NCBI GenBank assembly: GCA_023101885.1
Contig: JALPQD010000823.1
Location: 372,001 to 436,000 of the forward strand
From: Typhlomys cinereus
Taxonomy: Eukaryota > Chordata > Mammalia > Rodentia > Platacanthomyidae
Reading direction: 5' to 3'
Length of the DNA stretch: 64,000 nucleotides
The position numbers and the translations under genes were made by a program. Numbering within the stretch: the stretch's first letter is position 1; every line of letters starts with the position of its first letter. The notes beneath the pieces are model-generated. The model worked only from the letters and a program-made list of their open reading frames with translations, did no database searches and was not told where the DNA came from. Below are positions 62,903 to 64,000 of the stretch, piece by piece.

Positions 62903-64000
62903 TTTTTTAATTTTATTTTTTATTTCTTCCACTCATACAAAGTTGATAAGTACCCCATTCCCCTCCTCCCTCCACACCTCCCTGGATCCCCTTGCTCTCT
63001 CACCACCTTTTCCCTTTCCATTCCCCCCTCCCTCCCTTTCTCCCAGTGCCCCCCATCCCATTCCTAGGGCATCCTTTAGTGTGCATGTCAAACTTCCCTC
63101 TGGGTTTTCCTCTCTGATGAGGTTTAAGAACTCAGTGGCATTGTCTAGAGGTCTTTTTTTTGTGTTCCCCTTTAGTATAGGAACACTATCATGGCTGTTA
63201 TTCCCTTGCCTCAAGATCATAGTGCCTGTGATCCATGCTAGACTTCAGTGATATGTTAGTCATTGCGCAGGTCATGCAAAGTCCTATTATGATTACTTCG
63301 GCCCTAAATTGTATAGAGTATCTTGCACATCATTGCTCCTCCCCATCTTTAGGCTCTTACAATCTTACAGCCCACTCTTCCACAAATTTCCCTGAGCTTT
63401 AGGATGGGGAGAGATTAGGCTGGCCTGGTTCCAGGTGGTTGATGCAGAGTCTCTGATTTTCCGAATTATGGTTTGTTGATTTTTTTTTTCAGTTTTGCTG
63501 CTCCTGCACCGTCCCTTGGCTCCATCCTGATGGGTATTGGATGTCACCCCCTGGCTAGAGATAAAAGGCTGTTAAAATACAAGTCTTATTATAAGAGTAG
63601 ATTCAAAGGTAGATGGAATAAGAGTAGGAGACCATTTGCAGGATGGTTACCTTCTATCTGCCAGACTCTATGCCCTCCCTTTCTGGTGAGATCATACCCC
63701 ATCAGATGCAAGTGACTAGTAAGGAAATTCTACAAGCCCAACCACATGTCTCATTACTTAGTTATAGTCCATGATGGTGGCCTATTTTCTCTGCTGTAGC
63801 ATGATCCCCTCTCTCCTTGTTTCTGGTGGGGTCCTCCTTCCCCTTTCCTCCCTGCTTACAATCTTTGCAATTACTGTAAGTACTAGAGAGATTTATCTTT
63901 GAGTGTGTCACTAAGTGGGTTTGGTACTAGGAGCCACCTATTAGGGAGTACATACAGTGTTTGATTTTCAGTGTCTGGGATACTTCATTCAATATAATTT
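62903..64000 (-). mobile_element. LINE-1 3' part (minus), cut by the window edge
   Basis: A-rich tail (62,903-62,928), 'GTTGATAAGTA' 3'-end subtype, polypurine tract (about 62,955-63,070), remaining 3' UTR, and the last ORF2 codons at about 63,920-64,000 (reversed GTATCCCAGACACTGAAAAT). Continues outside the window. Confidence 0.9.

Overview
This window is a stretch of rodent genomic DNA from the immunoglobulin kappa variable (IGKV) locus. It holds a series of V-kappa segments, all on the minus strand. Each has some or all of: an upstream octamer (ATGCAAAT read on +), a 48-49 nt leader exon, a short intron, a V exon and a 12-spacer recombination signal (RSS). Two V families alternate. One resembles human IGKV6 / mouse Igkv5 (CRASQ.., WYQQKP.., short CDR1). 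The other resembles IGKV2 ([15 protein letters not shown](R/K)[20 protein letters not shown]). Rodent ancestry is inferred from L1s, B4/RSINE1-like SINEs and a tRNA-derived SINE starting GGCTGGAGAGGTGGCTCAG. The species cannot be read from the sequence; a mouse-related rodent outside the Muridae (for example a jerboa-type animal) is a guess.

V segments in order. 5.0 kb: IGKV6-like pseudogene. 8.5-9.2 kb: IGKV2-like, apparently functional. 13.2-13.8 kb: IGKV2-like pseudogene. 17.8-18.0 kb: V-less 3' flank relic. 30.9-31.4 kb: IGKV6-like, apparently functional. 39.1-39.3 kb: leader-only IGKV2 relic. 42.5-43.0 kb: IGKV6-like pseudogene. 45.6-46.1 kb: IGKV6-like with an intact V exon but a 1-nt leader frameshift. 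48.65-49.16 kb: old V-kappa relic. 52.96-53.69 kb: IGKV2-like pseudogene. 55.5-56.2 kb: IGKV2-like, apparently functional. 59.0-59.15 kb: IGKV2-like pseudogene whose leader is fused directly to framework 3.

Between the V segments the DNA is a patchwork of segmental duplications. Main paralogous pairs: 2.77-3.58 / 18.51-19.30 kb; 3.9-5.8 / 44.7-46.6 / 62.3-62.9 kb; 7.4-11.8 / 49.9-50.96+52.77-55.4 / 55.4-57.9 kb; 12.3-15.0 / 58.1-60.7 kb; 15.1-17.5 / 35.45-36.85 / 60.8-62 kb; 26.4-28.6 / 40.3-41.15 kb; 31-33.2 / 42.5-44.6 kb. Because one copy often lacks an insertion present in the other, several transposon insertions have visible empty sites.

Mobile DNA fills much of the rest. There is one essentially full-length L1 (19.3-26.0 kb, decayed, with a nested SINE), the 5' half of another (1-2.77 kb), and eight truncated L1 3' ends. 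Other elements are a TG...CA LTR element with a 6-bp target duplication (50,966-52,761) and an older relative at 5.8-7.07 kb, three copies of a GC-rich tRNA-derived SINE, B4/RSINE1-like SINEs, and five copies of an unclassified ~0.4-kb repeat. No protein-coding gene other than V segments and transposon remnants is supported; long lysine/glutamate- or proline-rich ORFs are simple repeats or the polypurine tract of L1 3' UTRs.

The most unusual items are a 36-nt tRNA-Ile 5' half inserted with a 17-bp target duplication (39.76 kb), the leader-FR3 fusion at 59.1 kb, the leader-frameshifted but otherwise intact V at 45.8 kb, and two L1 elements with related ORFs but different 5' UTRs. I found no evidence of a new enzymatic or defence system.
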